A stretch of DNA of 64,000 nucleotides. Source: Lachnoclostridium sp. UBA1308 (GTDB lineage Bacteria; Bacillota; Clostridia; Lachnospirales; Lachnospiraceae). The position numbers were made by a program, and so were the translations under genes. The stretch lies in NCBI GenBank assembly GCA_002307215.1, contig DBTU01000035.1:51776-115775 (forward strand), read 5' to 3'. The notes under the pieces were generated by a model. It was given only the letters and a program-made list of their open reading frames with translations. It ran no database searches and was not told the origin of the DNA. Positions 44,618 to 54,078 of the stretch are shown here, piece after piece; position 1 is the stretch's first letter; every line of letters begins with the position of its first letter.

Positions 44618-44739
44618 TTACATTTTTCATGATATTAATATACCATTCACATTGTTTTCGCAATATGTTATAATAATAGTCGAATTAAATTAAATTATAT
44701 GTAAGATATACACTAATCATTACTCGAGAGGATGAAATT

Positions 44740-46440
44740 ATGAAAATCAAATGGAAAGTAACTATTGCACTGAATTTGCTTCTATTAGCCATTATTGCAT
44801 TTTCCACGATTCTAATCAAGATTAAAATAACAAATTTAGTCGACGATGAAACCACAAAGGAGCTCAAGAATTATTCCGCCATTGGTCTATCCTTATTAGA
44901 TGCCAAATATCCGGGTGACTGGAGCATTGACGGTACTACGTTATTAAAGGGTGAATCACAGATAAATGATGATTTTGAGGTTGTTGATCAATTAGAGAAA
45001 GATTCCGGAATTTTAGCCACCATATTTGCCGGTGATACCCGTATTTCTACAACGGTGAAAGATGAAAGCGGCATGCGCAAAATAGGAACACCGGCTTCCG
45101 GAGAGGTTTTAGATAAAGTACTAAAAAGTGGCGAAGACTTTCAGGGAACTGTCGAAGTTGCCGGTAAAAAAGCAGACACTTACTATGTACCGATTAAAGA
45201 TAATACCGGCGCCGTGATTGGAATGTGGTTTGTTGGTATTTATGCCGATGTAGTTAACCAAAAAATCAATGATGCTATGATATCCACAGCCATTTTTTTA
45301 GCTATCTTTCTAGTAGTAGGCTCTGTTATTGCATATTTACTGGGATGCTATATTGCTAAAGCCTACGGGGTTATTAAAAAGGACTTGCAGCGTCTGGAAA
45401 ACGGCGACTTTAATATCATCTTCCAGGGTAATAGTTTTAAACGTAAGGATGAGGTTGGTGATATCATAAGGTCCTTCCATAGTATGCAGGAAAAGATCAA
45501 GAACATTATTCTCTCTATCAAAGCGTCAACCGATCAGATCAGCGATTCCTCGCTTATACTGTCCGAGGGTGCAGGTAATGTATATCATGATGTAGAAAAC
45601 ATCTCTGCTACGACGCAGGAATTGTCCGCCGGTATGGAAGAGACCGCTGCTTCGACCGAAGAGATGAGTGCAACCTCAATATCGATTGAAGAAGAAATCG
45701 GACATGTTACGGATAAAGCAGCGGACGGGCAGAAACTTGCTATTGAAATCAAAGAAAGAGCGGAAGATCTAAAGAAGGTAGCTCTCGAATCACAGAAAAC
45801 TGCAATCGAAATGTACAACAATGCTAATTCAAGATTAAGACACTCTATCGAACGAACTGCCGCCATTCATGAGATTAAGGTGCTATCTAAAACCATTTTA
45901 GATATTACTGCCCAGACCAACTTACTTGCCTTAAATGCTTCCATCGAATCGGCACGAGCAGGAGAAGCAGGTAAAGGGTTCGCTGTTGTTGCCAGTGAAA
46001 TTGCTACCCTAGCGCAAAATTCAAAAAAGGCCGTGTCACAGATCGATGAAATATCAAATGACATATCATTAACTGTTGAGGAAATTGTAAGTGATTCAAA
46101 GCTACTTTTGAATTTTGTTGACACCAAGGTAATCAAGGATTATGGTTTTCTGGTTCAGACCGGAGAACAATATCATAATGATGCCGGCATCGTAGAAGAA
46201 ATGGTATCCGGTATCAAAACATCGGCCGGTCATTTAAATGAATCTATAACCTACATTCGAAAAGCCATTGATGAGGTTACTGTCGCTTCCCAAGAAGGAG
46301 CGAAGGGCTCCTCCGAAATTGCAGAAAAGTCCACCTCCATCTTCCACATGACAAATGAGGTACTTGAGCAGGCGAAAACGAACAAAGAGATTGCTGCGAG
46401 TCTTAATGAAACGGTTAAGTTCTTTCATATCAATTATTAA
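44740..46440 (+). CDS. Methyl-accepting chemotaxis protein
   Basis: 566 residues. Membrane helix 1 (about 7-27), a single-Cache-like sensor domain, helix 2 (about 184-205), HAMP, then the cytoplasmic signalling domain with the highly conserved tip ITAQTNLLALNASIESARAG and EAGKGFAVVASEIATLA. The ligand is unknown. It is monocistronic, with a terminator shared with the convergent phosphatase gene. Confidence 0.95.
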   Translation: MKIKWKVTIALNLLLLAIIAFSTILIKIKITNLVDDETTKELKNYSAIGLSLLDAKYPGDWSIDGTTLLKGESQINDDFEVVDQLEKDSGILATIFAGDTRISTTVKDESGMRKIGTPASGEVLDKVLKSGEDFQGTVEVAGKKADTYYVPIKDNTGAVIGMWFVGIYADVVNQKINDAMISTAIFLAIFLVVGSVIAYLLGCYIAKAYGVIKKDLQRLENGDFNIIFQGNSFKRKDEVGDIIRSFHSMQEKIKNIILSIKASTDQISDSSLILSEGAGNVYHDVENISATTQELSAGMEETAASTEEMSATSISIEEEIGHVTDKAADGQKLAIEIKERAEDLKKVALESQKTAIEMYNNANSRLRHSIERTAAIHEIKVLSKTILDITAQTNLLALNASIESARAGEAGKGFAVVASEIATLAQNSKKAVSQIDEISNDISLTVEEIVSDSKLLLNFVDTKVIKDYGFLVQTGEQYHNDAGIVEEMVSGIKTSAGHLNESITYIRKAIDEVTVASQEGAKGSSEIAEKSTSIFHMTNEVLEQAKTNKEIAASLNETVKFFHINY

Positions 46441-46464
46441 TTAACTTCCATCTCTTTCGTTAGG

Positions 46465-46508
46465 AAAAAGAGCTAAGCGGGATCATATCAACCCCACTTA
46501 GCTCTTTT
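46465..46508. terminator. Bidirectional terminator between the chemoreceptor and PP2C genes
   Basis: AAAAGAGCTAAG (46466-46477) pairs with CTTAGCTCTTTT (46497-46508), with A and T runs at the two ends. It lies between two convergent genes. Confidence 0.85.
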
Positions 46509-46515
46509 ATAATTT

Positions 46516-47688
46516 TCAAAAATAATGAACATTGATTTTCTTTCCCATTTTTTCAAGGCATTCTGATAGTTCATCAATCAAACGCATTTTAATGCTAAAG
46601 TTAATGGGAAGATTCGGATTTTGATGTGCCGGATTAATAGCCCTTCCAACAAAAAAATTAATGTCTGTAGCTGCTTCAAATAACAACTTTGCTATGTCTG
46701 ATGCAGCATCCTTTTGATAACACCATTGAATATAGTAGGCATTATCCTCCAGATAGTTTTTTGCATAATTTAAGACTCGGTTAATCGTAATGACTCCCTC
46801 TGTCACAAGATCGACACCCTCGATCTCCGCAGTTGGAGGAATATCACTATTTTGATACTCCAGATTTGTCTTTAGTTCTTTTCCAAGAAAACATGCTGCC
46901 AGCGTTGAAGTTGTGCCCCCGCATATGATATGCTTCCCCTCTGTCTTAAAAAACTTTGACATCATAGAATCAAGGTCATCCGGCTTTGAGGGTGGACCAA
47001 TCAACAGATTGATATACTCCTTTTTTTTTATTTTTACAGCTGCAATGGTAGTATCATCGCCGGGAGTTCCTCCATACAGATTAATACACTGTTCAAGAAG
47101 AATTGTAGAAAGCGTCTTAGGGGAAAACATTTTTTCATACGTTGCCTCAAGAAATTCTATAATATTTTGTCTTTGCCAACCAAAGTTAAACGCTTTTCCG
47201 ACACCGGCATACACGGCACCGTCACTCAATGCCACAAGAACATCACCTGGAAGTAAATCTATTTTAGACTGTAAGATTGTTTTATCTCCGATCTTTTCAC
47301 TCTTCATTTCATACTCGCAGTGAATGCCATCACGCAGTAGGATAACATGTGGATTATCATATTGTATTATTTCAGCAGTTCTATTATTGGTCACATGTAT
47401 AATTGTAAAGGTGGAATAAGCAATTCCCCTTAATTCACATACGGGAAGAGTAGAGGCAACTGTAGCAACACAATCCTCAATTGACATATCATTTGCAATC
47501 ATTGTGGAAATGATTTTAGAGGTCAGGGTTGATAAAATGTTAGCTTTCACCCCGCTTCCTAAACCATCAGCCAACACCATTACTATGGAATTGTCCTCTC
47601 CTTCCGCAATCTCAACATGATCGCCACACAACAATTCTCCGTATTTATTGACGCTGATATACCCGGCATCGGTACAATGGCTATTCAT
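46516..47688 (-). CDS. SpoIIE-type PP2C serine phosphatase
   Basis: 390 residues. PP2C/SpoIIE core with MVLADGLGSGVKAN (metal-binding Asp), DVLVALSDGA and PGDDTTIAAVKI. The last 150 residues form a second region with a Cys/Gly-rich AGCGGTTSTLAA-like strand-loop. It overlaps the sensory hydrogenase gene by 8 nt (ATGAATAG). A PP2C phosphatase paired with a PAS-bearing hydrogenase is the known layout of sensory [FeFe]-hydrogenases, so it is probably the output enzyme. Confidence 0.88.
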   Translation of the reverse strand: MNSHCTDAGYISVNKYGELLCGDHVEIAEGEDNSIVMVLADGLGSGVKANILSTLTSKIISTMIANDMSIEDCVATVASTLPVCELRGIAYSTFTIIHVTNNRTAEIIQYDNPHVILLRDGIHCEYEMKSEKIGDKTILQSKIDLLPGDVLVALSDGAVYAGVGKAFNFGWQRQNIIEFLEATYEKMFSPKTLSTILLEQCINLYGGTPGDDTTIAAVKIKKKEYINLLIGPPSKPDDLDSMMSKFFKTEGKHIICGGTTSTLAACFLGKELKTNLEYQNSDIPPTAEIEGVDLVTEGVITINRVLNYAKNYLEDNAYYIQWCYQKDAASDIAKLLFEAATDINFFVGRAINPAHQNPNLPINFSIKMRLIDELSECLEKMGKKINVHYF

Positions 47689-49363
47689 GATACATACTCT
47701 CCTTTAGCTTAGTCAGTGCGATCTTCGTCTCAGCGGCTGTCTCTCCCAGCAGGGAGGCTATTTCCTGAACAACACGCATTTGCTTTTCTATCACCTTATC
47801 AGCTATCTGAACCGTCTGTTTATTAACTTTTTCTTTGTTTTGCTTGGATTTTTCCTCAACCGTGACATCTTTCATAATACTGATAATAATATGATAAGTT
47901 TTGTCGTAAATTATCGTCTCTTCTATATATTTTTGATAATCCTCTAAATATGTTAATCTGTCTCTTATATTACGCTTGGTTGTTAATACCTCACAATAGA
48001 ATGCGGGATTTACATTACGTATGATCGGTTCACCTATCATATACATATGATTCGGAATATTTAAAATTTGCCTTGCGGCACGGTTAATTTGTTGAATTTC
48101 AAGTTCTTCATTTAATACAATTACTCCATTTGGCATATTACAAATTATATTATCAGAGAAGTTTTCTGCTTTTTCTTTTAAAAAGGGTAAGCACATGGTA
48201 AGATCAGCTTTCCCCTGATATACTGCGATTGCTTTCTCTCGACAAGTATTATACCCACAGCTTCCGCAATTGAGTTCCTGCTCGGGATTTGCCTTCCCCA
48301 TTTTCGCCAGTATTTCATTGATGGTAATGCTTCCGGGTATCTGTCCGTTACTTATATGACACGCAAAACGTTTTACCAATAAATCATCCAAGGGAGTCTT
48401 CACGATAAAATCTTTTTCTCCTGCATAATGATTAATCCGGATATAATCAGATATTCGCATCTTCTTCTCTTTATCCATCGCCGGTCCGCCGATACAGCTA
48501 CCGGCACAAGCAGACATTTCGATAAAGCAATTTGAAATATTTCCGCTAATAACACTCTCAATCGCTCGGATGCAATTATCAATTCCGTCAATTGCAATAT
48601 AATCATATTCTTCTTTTTGTCGCAGCATAGAACGTATGATACCGCCGGGAATGGGGAAAAGTCTGCTTCTTCCGGTCTCAGATGCAGTTTTTACCTCTGA
48701 AGGCTCTATAATAATATTCTCTTCCTTCAACCATCCTGACAATTCCTCAAAAGTTAATACGCAATCTATAATTCCCGGATACTGGTCCGCTTCTTCTTTT
48801 TTGGAAATACATGGTCCGATAAACACAATATAAGCATCGGGGTGTTGTTCTTTGAGTATGGTTCCGTGTGCCTGCATGGGCGAGATCACTTTAGCCAGAT
48901 AAGGAATTGCTTCCGTATAATATTTTTGTATCAGTGTATTTACCGTATGGCAGCAGGAAGAAATTATAGTCTTAGTTTCACCCGATAATATCATTCCCTC
49001 ATATTGTTTTTTAACAATAACAGCGCCGATTGCTGTTTCTTCAACCTCCGCAAAACCAAGTTTTTTTAGAGCTTTTGACATTGTATCAATATCAGCTTCG
49101 TCATAATTCGCGACAAATGAAGGGGCTATACTTACATATACGGGTTTACCGGAAGCAATCATATCTTTTACCAACGCAGTATCATTTCGTATTTGCTTTG
49201 CGTCCTGTGGACATGCGACAAAGCATTCTCCGCATAAGATGCACTGTTCCTTCATGATATGGGCCTGATGCTCTGAAAAGCGAATGGATTTTACCGGACA
49301 ATGGCGAATACATTTATAGCAGTTCTTGCAATTTGATTTTTTAAGCTGTATGTAATGATTCAT
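47681..49363 (-). CDS. Sensory [FeFe]-hydrogenase-like protein with PAS domain (HydS type)
   Basis: About 560 residues. Two 4Fe-4S motifs (CKNCYKCIRHCP, CILCGECFVACP), an H-cluster-like domain with Cys kept in ISSCCHTV, GPCISKKEEAD and SACAGSCIGGPA, a Cys cluster LNCGSCGYNTC and a PAS domain (VIVLNEELEIQQINRAAR). L1 lacks the PxW of catalytic enzymes. ATG 49363 has GGAG 6 nt upstream; the longer frame from 49465 is not supported. It probably senses H2 or redox state and signals through the adjoining phosphatase. Confidence 0.88.
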   Translation of the reverse strand: MNHYIQLKKSNCKNCYKCIRHCPVKSIRFSEHQAHIMKEQCILCGECFVACPQDAKQIRNDTALVKDMIASGKPVYVSIAPSFVANYDEADIDTMSKALKKLGFAEVEETAIGAVIVKKQYEGMILSGETKTIISSCCHTVNTLIQKYYTEAIPYLAKVISPMQAHGTILKEQHPDAYIVFIGPCISKKEEADQYPGIIDCVLTFEELSGWLKEENIIIEPSEVKTASETGRSRLFPIPGGIIRSMLRQKEEYDYIAIDGIDNCIRAIESVISGNISNCFIEMSACAGSCIGGPAMDKEKKMRISDYIRINHYAGEKDFIVKTPLDDLLVKRFACHISNGQIPGSITINEILAKMGKANPEQELNCGSCGYNTCREKAIAVYQGKADLTMCLPFLKEKAENFSDNIICNMPNGVIVLNEELEIQQINRAARQILNIPNHMYMIGEPIIRNVNPAFYCEVLTTKRNIRDRLTYLEDYQKYIEETIIYDKTYHIIISIMKDVTVEEKSKQNKEKVNKQTVQIADKVIEKQMRVVQEIASLLGETAAETKIALTKLKESMYHE

Positions 49364-49485
49364 GTTTTTCTCCATTTCTGCGCATGCTTTCTGCGCATAT
49401 AAGTTTGCGCCGAGGATTACGCAGGCACAAACTTTTCGAGTGAAAGATTTGAAAAACCATTTCACACTTATCCTCCATCCTTATT

Positions 49486-49728
49486 TCAGAACTTGGTAAG
49501 AATATTACTATTAAAAAATTCAGTAAAATTATCCTTGGACACTCCGCAAACAATATCGCTATTAATTTTTACCGATACTCCGTCCGTACAACGTCCCAGG
49601 CAAAAAGATGCCGACAGGATAATCTTATCTTCCAGATGATGTTCTGATATTGCCTTTTTCATCAACTCAATAATGTCATAGGAACCTTTGAGATGACAGG
49701 AACTGCCAACGCAGATGTAAATATTCAT
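49486..49728 (-). CDS. Small 2Fe-2S thioredoxin-like ferredoxin domain protein
   Basis: 80 residues, MNIYICVGSSCHLKGSYDII then FCLGRCTDGVSVKI. The Cys pattern (CVGSSC and CLGRC) and length match the small 2Fe-2S proteins related to NuoE. A paralogue lies 14 bp upstream. It may shuttle electrons between HydABC and the sensory hydrogenase encoded next. Confidence 0.82.
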   Translation of the reverse strand: MNIYICVGSSCHLKGSYDIIELMKKAISEHHLEDKIILSASFCLGRCTDGVSVKINSDIVCGVSKDNFTEFFNSNILTKF

Positions 49729-49742
49729 GAATTTTCACCTCT

Positions 49743-50006
49743 TCACTGATTATTGCATTTTTTTAGAATTTCTTTTTTAAAAAATGCATCTGCCTCTTCC
49801 GATGTAACTCGGAAGTTATCCTTGTCTATCGAGATCGAAACTCCGTGATTTTGGCATTCCTTCCTGCAGAAGCAGGCTTTAAAATCGATTTGATCATGAA
49901 TTGAATATTGCTCCGTTAACTGTTGGAATATCTGCAGCACATTATAGGAACCGTTCAGGTGACAGGAAGTACCCACACAAACGCTGATGGTAATCATATC
50001 ATTCAT
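49743..50006 (-). CDS. Small 2Fe-2S thioredoxin-like ferredoxin domain protein, paralogue
   Basis: About 87 residues with VCVGTSCHLNGSYNVL and ACFCRKECQNHG. Clearly related to the 49486-49728 protein. The start at ATG 50006 overlaps the HydA stop (ATGAATGA); ATG 49997 is an alternative. The second Cys pair is CRKEC rather than CLGRC. Confidence 0.8.
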   Translation of the reverse strand: MNDMITISVCVGTSCHLNGSYNVLQIFQQLTEQYSIHDQIDFKACFCRKECQNHGVSISIDKDNFRVTSEEADAFFKKEILKKCNNQ

Positions 50007-51696
50007 GCCCCTTCCCTTGTAGATAATCCACATGTAGAAGTTCGTGTACTCTGCCTTTTAAAATCCCCTGATATAAGGGCATAATCAACGGATTCTCTTC
50101 CGCAAATTTGATTGTACACAGCTTGTCTGCTGCATATAATCCTTTTCCTCTGCTATCTCTTGCTTTTTCCTGCGCAAAGGGCTGACCGGCACCACAGATA
50201 CAGCCACCGGGACACGCCATGACTTCAACAAAATCATAATGATCTCCGGCCTTCATCTTCTCAATCAAGTCGCTGGCATTTTTAAGTCCGCTGACTACTG
50301 CGATTTTGACTTCTTTCTCAGCATACATAATGGTTGTTTCCTTAACACCGTTCCTACCTCGCACTCCCTGAAAGGCTATAGACATCAATGCTGTCTTCGA
50401 CTTATCGGAAGAAAGCCTTCGAAGGACCGCCTCAGTAACTCCACCGCTTACACCAAAGATCATACCTGCACCTGTCATTGTGCCATAGGGCATGTCAACT
50501 GCTTCGGGTTCGAGTTCGTTAAAGACGATACCTGCTTCTTTAATCATCAAAATTAGTTCCTGCGTTGTTATAACATAATCAACATTTGGCTTTCCCTCTA
50601 TCTTAAATTCTTCTCTTGCTGCCTCATACTTCTTCGCAGTACAGGGCATGACTGCTACATGAACATGACAGCGTGCAGAAGTGGAGGACTGATCCTTTAC
50701 GATGGATGCCAGCATCTCCATAGGAGACCGACAAGTAGATACATTCGGTAAAAGCTCCGGGTAATTTTTTTCACAATATTGTACCCAGGCAGGGCAACAC
50801 GAAGTAAATAGAGGAATACTCTTTTCCTTCCCAAGGCGCTGTGTCAACTCACCTGCTTCTTCCAAAACGGTAAGATCCGCACCTGTACTGGTATCATAGA
50901 TTTCATCAAACCCGATTCGTCGAAGGGCTGCTACGATCTTCCCCATTGCATTTTCTTCTTCATTCATTCCCATTTTCTTGCCAAGTCCGACACGTACGGC
51001 AGGAGCAATTTGGACTGTAACCTTTGTATCAGAATTCTCCAATGCTTCCCAAACCTTTTGAGTATCATTTTTAACAACAATTGCTCCGGTAGGGCAAACC
51101 GCTGCACATTGCCCGCATCCAACACACGGCGACTGAGCAATCGGGATTTCAAATGCAGTACTGATTGTCATTTTAGATCCTCTGTGTGCAAAATCAATTG
51201 CTCCAACGTTTTGTATTTCATTGCACATTCTTACACAGTCACCGCAAAGAATACATTTATGCGCATCGCGTGTAATACAAACGGAGGAATCGTCAATTAA
51301 GGGTTGTGCCGCTGTATTCGGAAACCGGACTCCCGTAATATTAAAACGCAACGCAAGATCTTGAAGCTTACATTTCCCGTTATTACTACAGGTCGTACAG
51401 TCACGACAGTGGTTAGCAAGTAAAAGTTCAAGAATGTTTTTGCGATATCTGCGAAGTCTATCTGTATTTGTTTTTATATTCATCCCGTCTTTCGGAATTG
51501 TGGAACATGCAGCATCAATCCCGCCCCATTCATTCTCTACCATGCACATACGGCATGCACCGTATACGGATAGCTCGGAATGGTAACAGAAGGTCGGCAT
51601 TTTTATTCCAACCTTACGAATCAGTTCCAGAAGGTTTTTCTCCCCGTCTATCCCAACAGGTATTCCATCAATTGTCATACTATCTTTCTTATCCAT
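49999..51696 (-). CDS. hydA: [FeFe]-hydrogenase catalytic subunit HydA, second copy
   Basis: 565 residues with the same modules as the 42696 copy: 2Fe-2S (CYHSELSVYGACRMC), His-Cys3 cluster (HCRDCTTCSNNGKC), 4Fe-4S pairs (CILCGDCVRMC, CVGCGQCAAVCP) and the H-cluster domain with TSCCPAW, MPCTAKKYE and MACPGGCICGAGQP. The last motif has CGAG where catalytic enzymes usually have xGGG. The four H-cluster Cys remain. The gene follows HydB by 40 bp. Confidence 0.95.
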   Translation of the reverse strand: MDKKDSMTIDGIPVGIDGEKNLLELIRKVGIKMPTFCYHSELSVYGACRMCMVENEWGGIDAACSTIPKDGMNIKTNTDRLRRYRKNILELLLANHCRDCTTCSNNGKCKLQDLALRFNITGVRFPNTAAQPLIDDSSVCITRDAHKCILCGDCVRMCNEIQNVGAIDFAHRGSKMTISTAFEIPIAQSPCVGCGQCAAVCPTGAIVVKNDTQKVWEALENSDTKVTVQIAPAVRVGLGKKMGMNEEENAMGKIVAALRRIGFDEIYDTSTGADLTVLEEAGELTQRLGKEKSIPLFTSCCPAWVQYCEKNYPELLPNVSTCRSPMEMLASIVKDQSSTSARCHVHVAVMPCTAKKYEAAREEFKIEGKPNVDYVITTQELILMIKEAGIVFNELEPEAVDMPYGTMTGAGMIFGVSGGVTEAVLRRLSSDKSKTALMSIAFQGVRGRNGVKETTIMYAEKEVKIAVVSGLKNASDLIEKMKAGDHYDFVEVMACPGGCICGAGQPFAQEKARDSRGKGLYAADKLCTIKFAEENPLIMPLYQGILKGRVHELLHVDYLQGKGHE

Positions 51697-51736
51697 AAAT
51701 TAACCTCCACTAAATGCCTCTATCAACGGTGATTTA

Positions 51737-53605
51737 TTAACTGATTGCATGGAACGGGCAAGCAGTTACACAAGCGCCACATTTGATACAATGTACTTCA
51801 TCAATCACAAACGTTTCCTTTACCTTACCGGAGATAGCTCCGACCGGACAGACCTTGGTACATTTGGTACACCCCTTACACAGCGCCGAATCAATCGATA
51901 ACTTCTTAAGTTTCCGGCAGTTGCCGGTTGGACAGTATTTATCATAAATGTGCGCTTCATATTCTTTTCGAAAATTCTTTATTGTACTGACAACCGGGAA
52001 GGGTGCCGATTTACCAAGACCGCAGAGTGCCGTTGCAGAAATGGTATCTGCAAGTTCAAGAAGAAGCTCGATATCTCCTTCTTCTCCCTGCCCTTCCACA
52101 ATACGATTTAAAATAGCAAGCATTCTTTTGGTACCTTCACGACAGGGCACACATTTTCCACAGGATTCATTTTGGGTAAAATTCATGAAGAAACGTGCAA
52201 CTTCAACCATACACGTGTTTTCGTCCATAACCACAAGACCTCCTGAGCCAATCATAGCTCCTGCCTTTTTTAGGGAATCAAAGTCAAGAGGTAAATCCAA
52301 GTCTTTCGTGGTGAGACACCCACCGGAGGGTCCACCGATCTGCACTGCTTTGAACTCCTTACCATCGCGTATTCCACCACCGATATCAAAAATTACTTCC
52401 CTTAGAGTAGTACCCATGGGTACTTCAATCAGACCTGTATTTTCTATGTTTCCTGTCAATGCAAATGCTTTTGTTCCCGGACTCTTCTCCGGACCGATCG
52501 TCTTATACCAAGCTGCACCTTTTATCATAATGATCGGAACATTTGCAAAAGTTTCTACGTTATTTAATACGGTTGGTTTCTCAAATAGACCCTGTTCAAC
52601 GGTTCTCGGCGGTTTCACTCTTGGCATTCCGCGTTTACCTTCAATCGATGCAGTCAGCGCACTGCCTTCCCCGCATACGAAAGCACCGGCTCCTTTGTTA
52701 ATATGTATACAGAAGCTGAAATCGGTTCCAAGAATGTGCTCACCTAAAAGACCATATTCGTTTGCCTGTTCTATTGCTGTTTTAAGTCTGCTTACTGCCA
52801 TTGGATATTCAGCACGTACATAGATATATCCTTCCGACGCACCACATGCCACAGCCGCAATCATCATACCTTCAAGCATTCTGTGCGGATCACCCTCCAT
52901 AATGCTTCGATCCATGAAGGCTCCCGGATCGCCTTCATCACCATTACAAACAATATATCTTTGATGCTCTTTTTGCCTTTTCACCTGTGACCATTTACGC
53001 CCCGCAGGAAAGCCACCGCCTCCTCTACCCCTTAGATTGGATTCCGTGATATCTACTATAATCTCATCTGCTGTCATATCAAACAGAGCTTTTTCAAATG
53101 CCAGATAACCACCGATTCCGAAATATTCCTCAATAGAGGTAGCATCAATATGACCGCAGTGTTCTAGTACTATACGTGTCTGTTTTTTGTAAAATGGAAT
53201 ATCATCTTGTTTTTCGTATGTAATATCATTTTTTTGATATGCAAGACGTTCGATATTTTCTCCGGCTATTATGGTTCTATTGATAATCTCCTCACAGTCA
53301 GACAGTAAAACTTTAGTATATAGCCAACCCTGTGGCTCAATTCTAAGTAGTGGGCCCATTTCGCAAAAACCATGACAGCCACTCATTTTCATACCTACCG
53401 AATCCTCATGCGGCTCCTTGGCAAGTTCTACTGAACAAGGAATATTATGTTCCTTCATAAGCGTTGTTAACTGATGGAATATGTCAAGCGCTCCACTGGA
53501 AACACAGCCCGTCCCGGCACATACAAGAATTTTCTTCGTCTGCGCCGTCAAAGATTTTGCATAAACGGAACGTATTTGAATTAAATCTTCTCTCGTATTT
53601 AACAT
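51737..53605 (-). CDS. hydB: Electron-bifurcating hydrogenase subunit HydB (NuoF-like), second copy
   Basis: 622 residues. An N-terminal 2Fe-2S domain (CAGTGCVSSGA, SGCHGFCEMGP), the NuoF core with GRGGGGFPAGRKW, CNGDEGDPGAFMDR and ESCGKCVPCREG, then two 4Fe-4S clusters (CKGCTKCTKVCP, CIKCGACVTACP). It overlaps the HydC stop by 7 nt. The flavin and NADH site of the second hydrogenase. Confidence 0.95.
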   Translation of the reverse strand: MLNTREDLIQIRSVYAKSLTAQTKKILVCAGTGCVSSGALDIFHQLTTLMKEHNIPCSVELAKEPHEDSVGMKMSGCHGFCEMGPLLRIEPQGWLYTKVLLSDCEEIINRTIIAGENIERLAYQKNDITYEKQDDIPFYKKQTRIVLEHCGHIDATSIEEYFGIGGYLAFEKALFDMTADEIIVDITESNLRGRGGGGFPAGRKWSQVKRQKEHQRYIVCNGDEGDPGAFMDRSIMEGDPHRMLEGMMIAAVACGASEGYIYVRAEYPMAVSRLKTAIEQANEYGLLGEHILGTDFSFCIHINKGAGAFVCGEGSALTASIEGKRGMPRVKPPRTVEQGLFEKPTVLNNVETFANVPIIMIKGAAWYKTIGPEKSPGTKAFALTGNIENTGLIEVPMGTTLREVIFDIGGGIRDGKEFKAVQIGGPSGGCLTTKDLDLPLDFDSLKKAGAMIGSGGLVVMDENTCMVEVARFFMNFTQNESCGKCVPCREGTKRMLAILNRIVEGQGEEGDIELLLELADTISATALCGLGKSAPFPVVSTIKNFRKEYEAHIYDKYCPTGNCRKLKKLSIDSALCKGCTKCTKVCPVGAISGKVKETFVIDEVHCIKCGACVTACPFHAIS

Positions 53606-54078
53606 GATAGCTCCTCCTTTAATTCTTTAATAAGTTCAGAGGTTTTATCAGAAGTCATGGCCGGATATACCTTATCGTTAACCGTAATAACCGGTGCAAG
53701 CCCACAGGCCCCCAGACAAGATACCGTCTCAACCGTAAAGTTCAAATCATCTGTTGTTATCTTCTCATCAGACAATCCGAGTTCACTGCGGAAGCGTTCC
53801 AGTATGGGTATTGATTTTCTCACATGACATGCTGTTCCATCACATACTTTAATAACGAATTTTCCCTTTGGTTGTAAGGAAAAATTATCATAGAAGGTGG
53901 CCGTACTATAAATTCTTGCCTCACTGATATTCATTTTCTTCGACAAATACGAAAACACTTCTCTGGGCAGGTAGCGGTAATACTCCTGTATCTCCTGCAA
54001 TATTGCTATGATTGTGCTCTGTTTACAGCCATGTTCCGCGACTATTTTGTCAACCACCGTAAAATCAAATTGATTCAT
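53599..54078 (-). CDS. hydC: Hydrogenase subunit HydC (NuoE-like), second copy
   Basis: 159 residues with CDGTACHVRKS and CLGACGLAP, the four 2Fe-2S ligands, and an N-terminal helical part (ILQEIQEYYRYLP). It overlaps NfnB by 14 nt and HydB by 7, so the nfn and hyd genes form one transcript. Confidence 0.93.
   Translation of the reverse strand: MNQFDFTVVDKIVAEHGCKQSTIIAILQEIQEYYRYLPREVFSYLSKKMNISEARIYSTATFYDNFSLQPKGKFVIKVCDGTACHVRKSIPILERFRSELGLSDEKITTDDLNFTVETVSCLGACGLAPVITVNDKVYPAMTSDKTSELIKELKEELSC

Noticed and set aside
49364..49553. N-terminal extension of the sensory hydrogenase and a 70-codon frame in the same stretch
   Set aside because: The sequence lacks a ribosome binding site and reads as Cys/Arg-rich noise; ATG 49363 is well supported.
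51948..52823. 291-codon plus-strand frame opposite HydB
   Set aside because: It is an antisense shadow of a strongly conserved NuoF-like gene and has no start signal.
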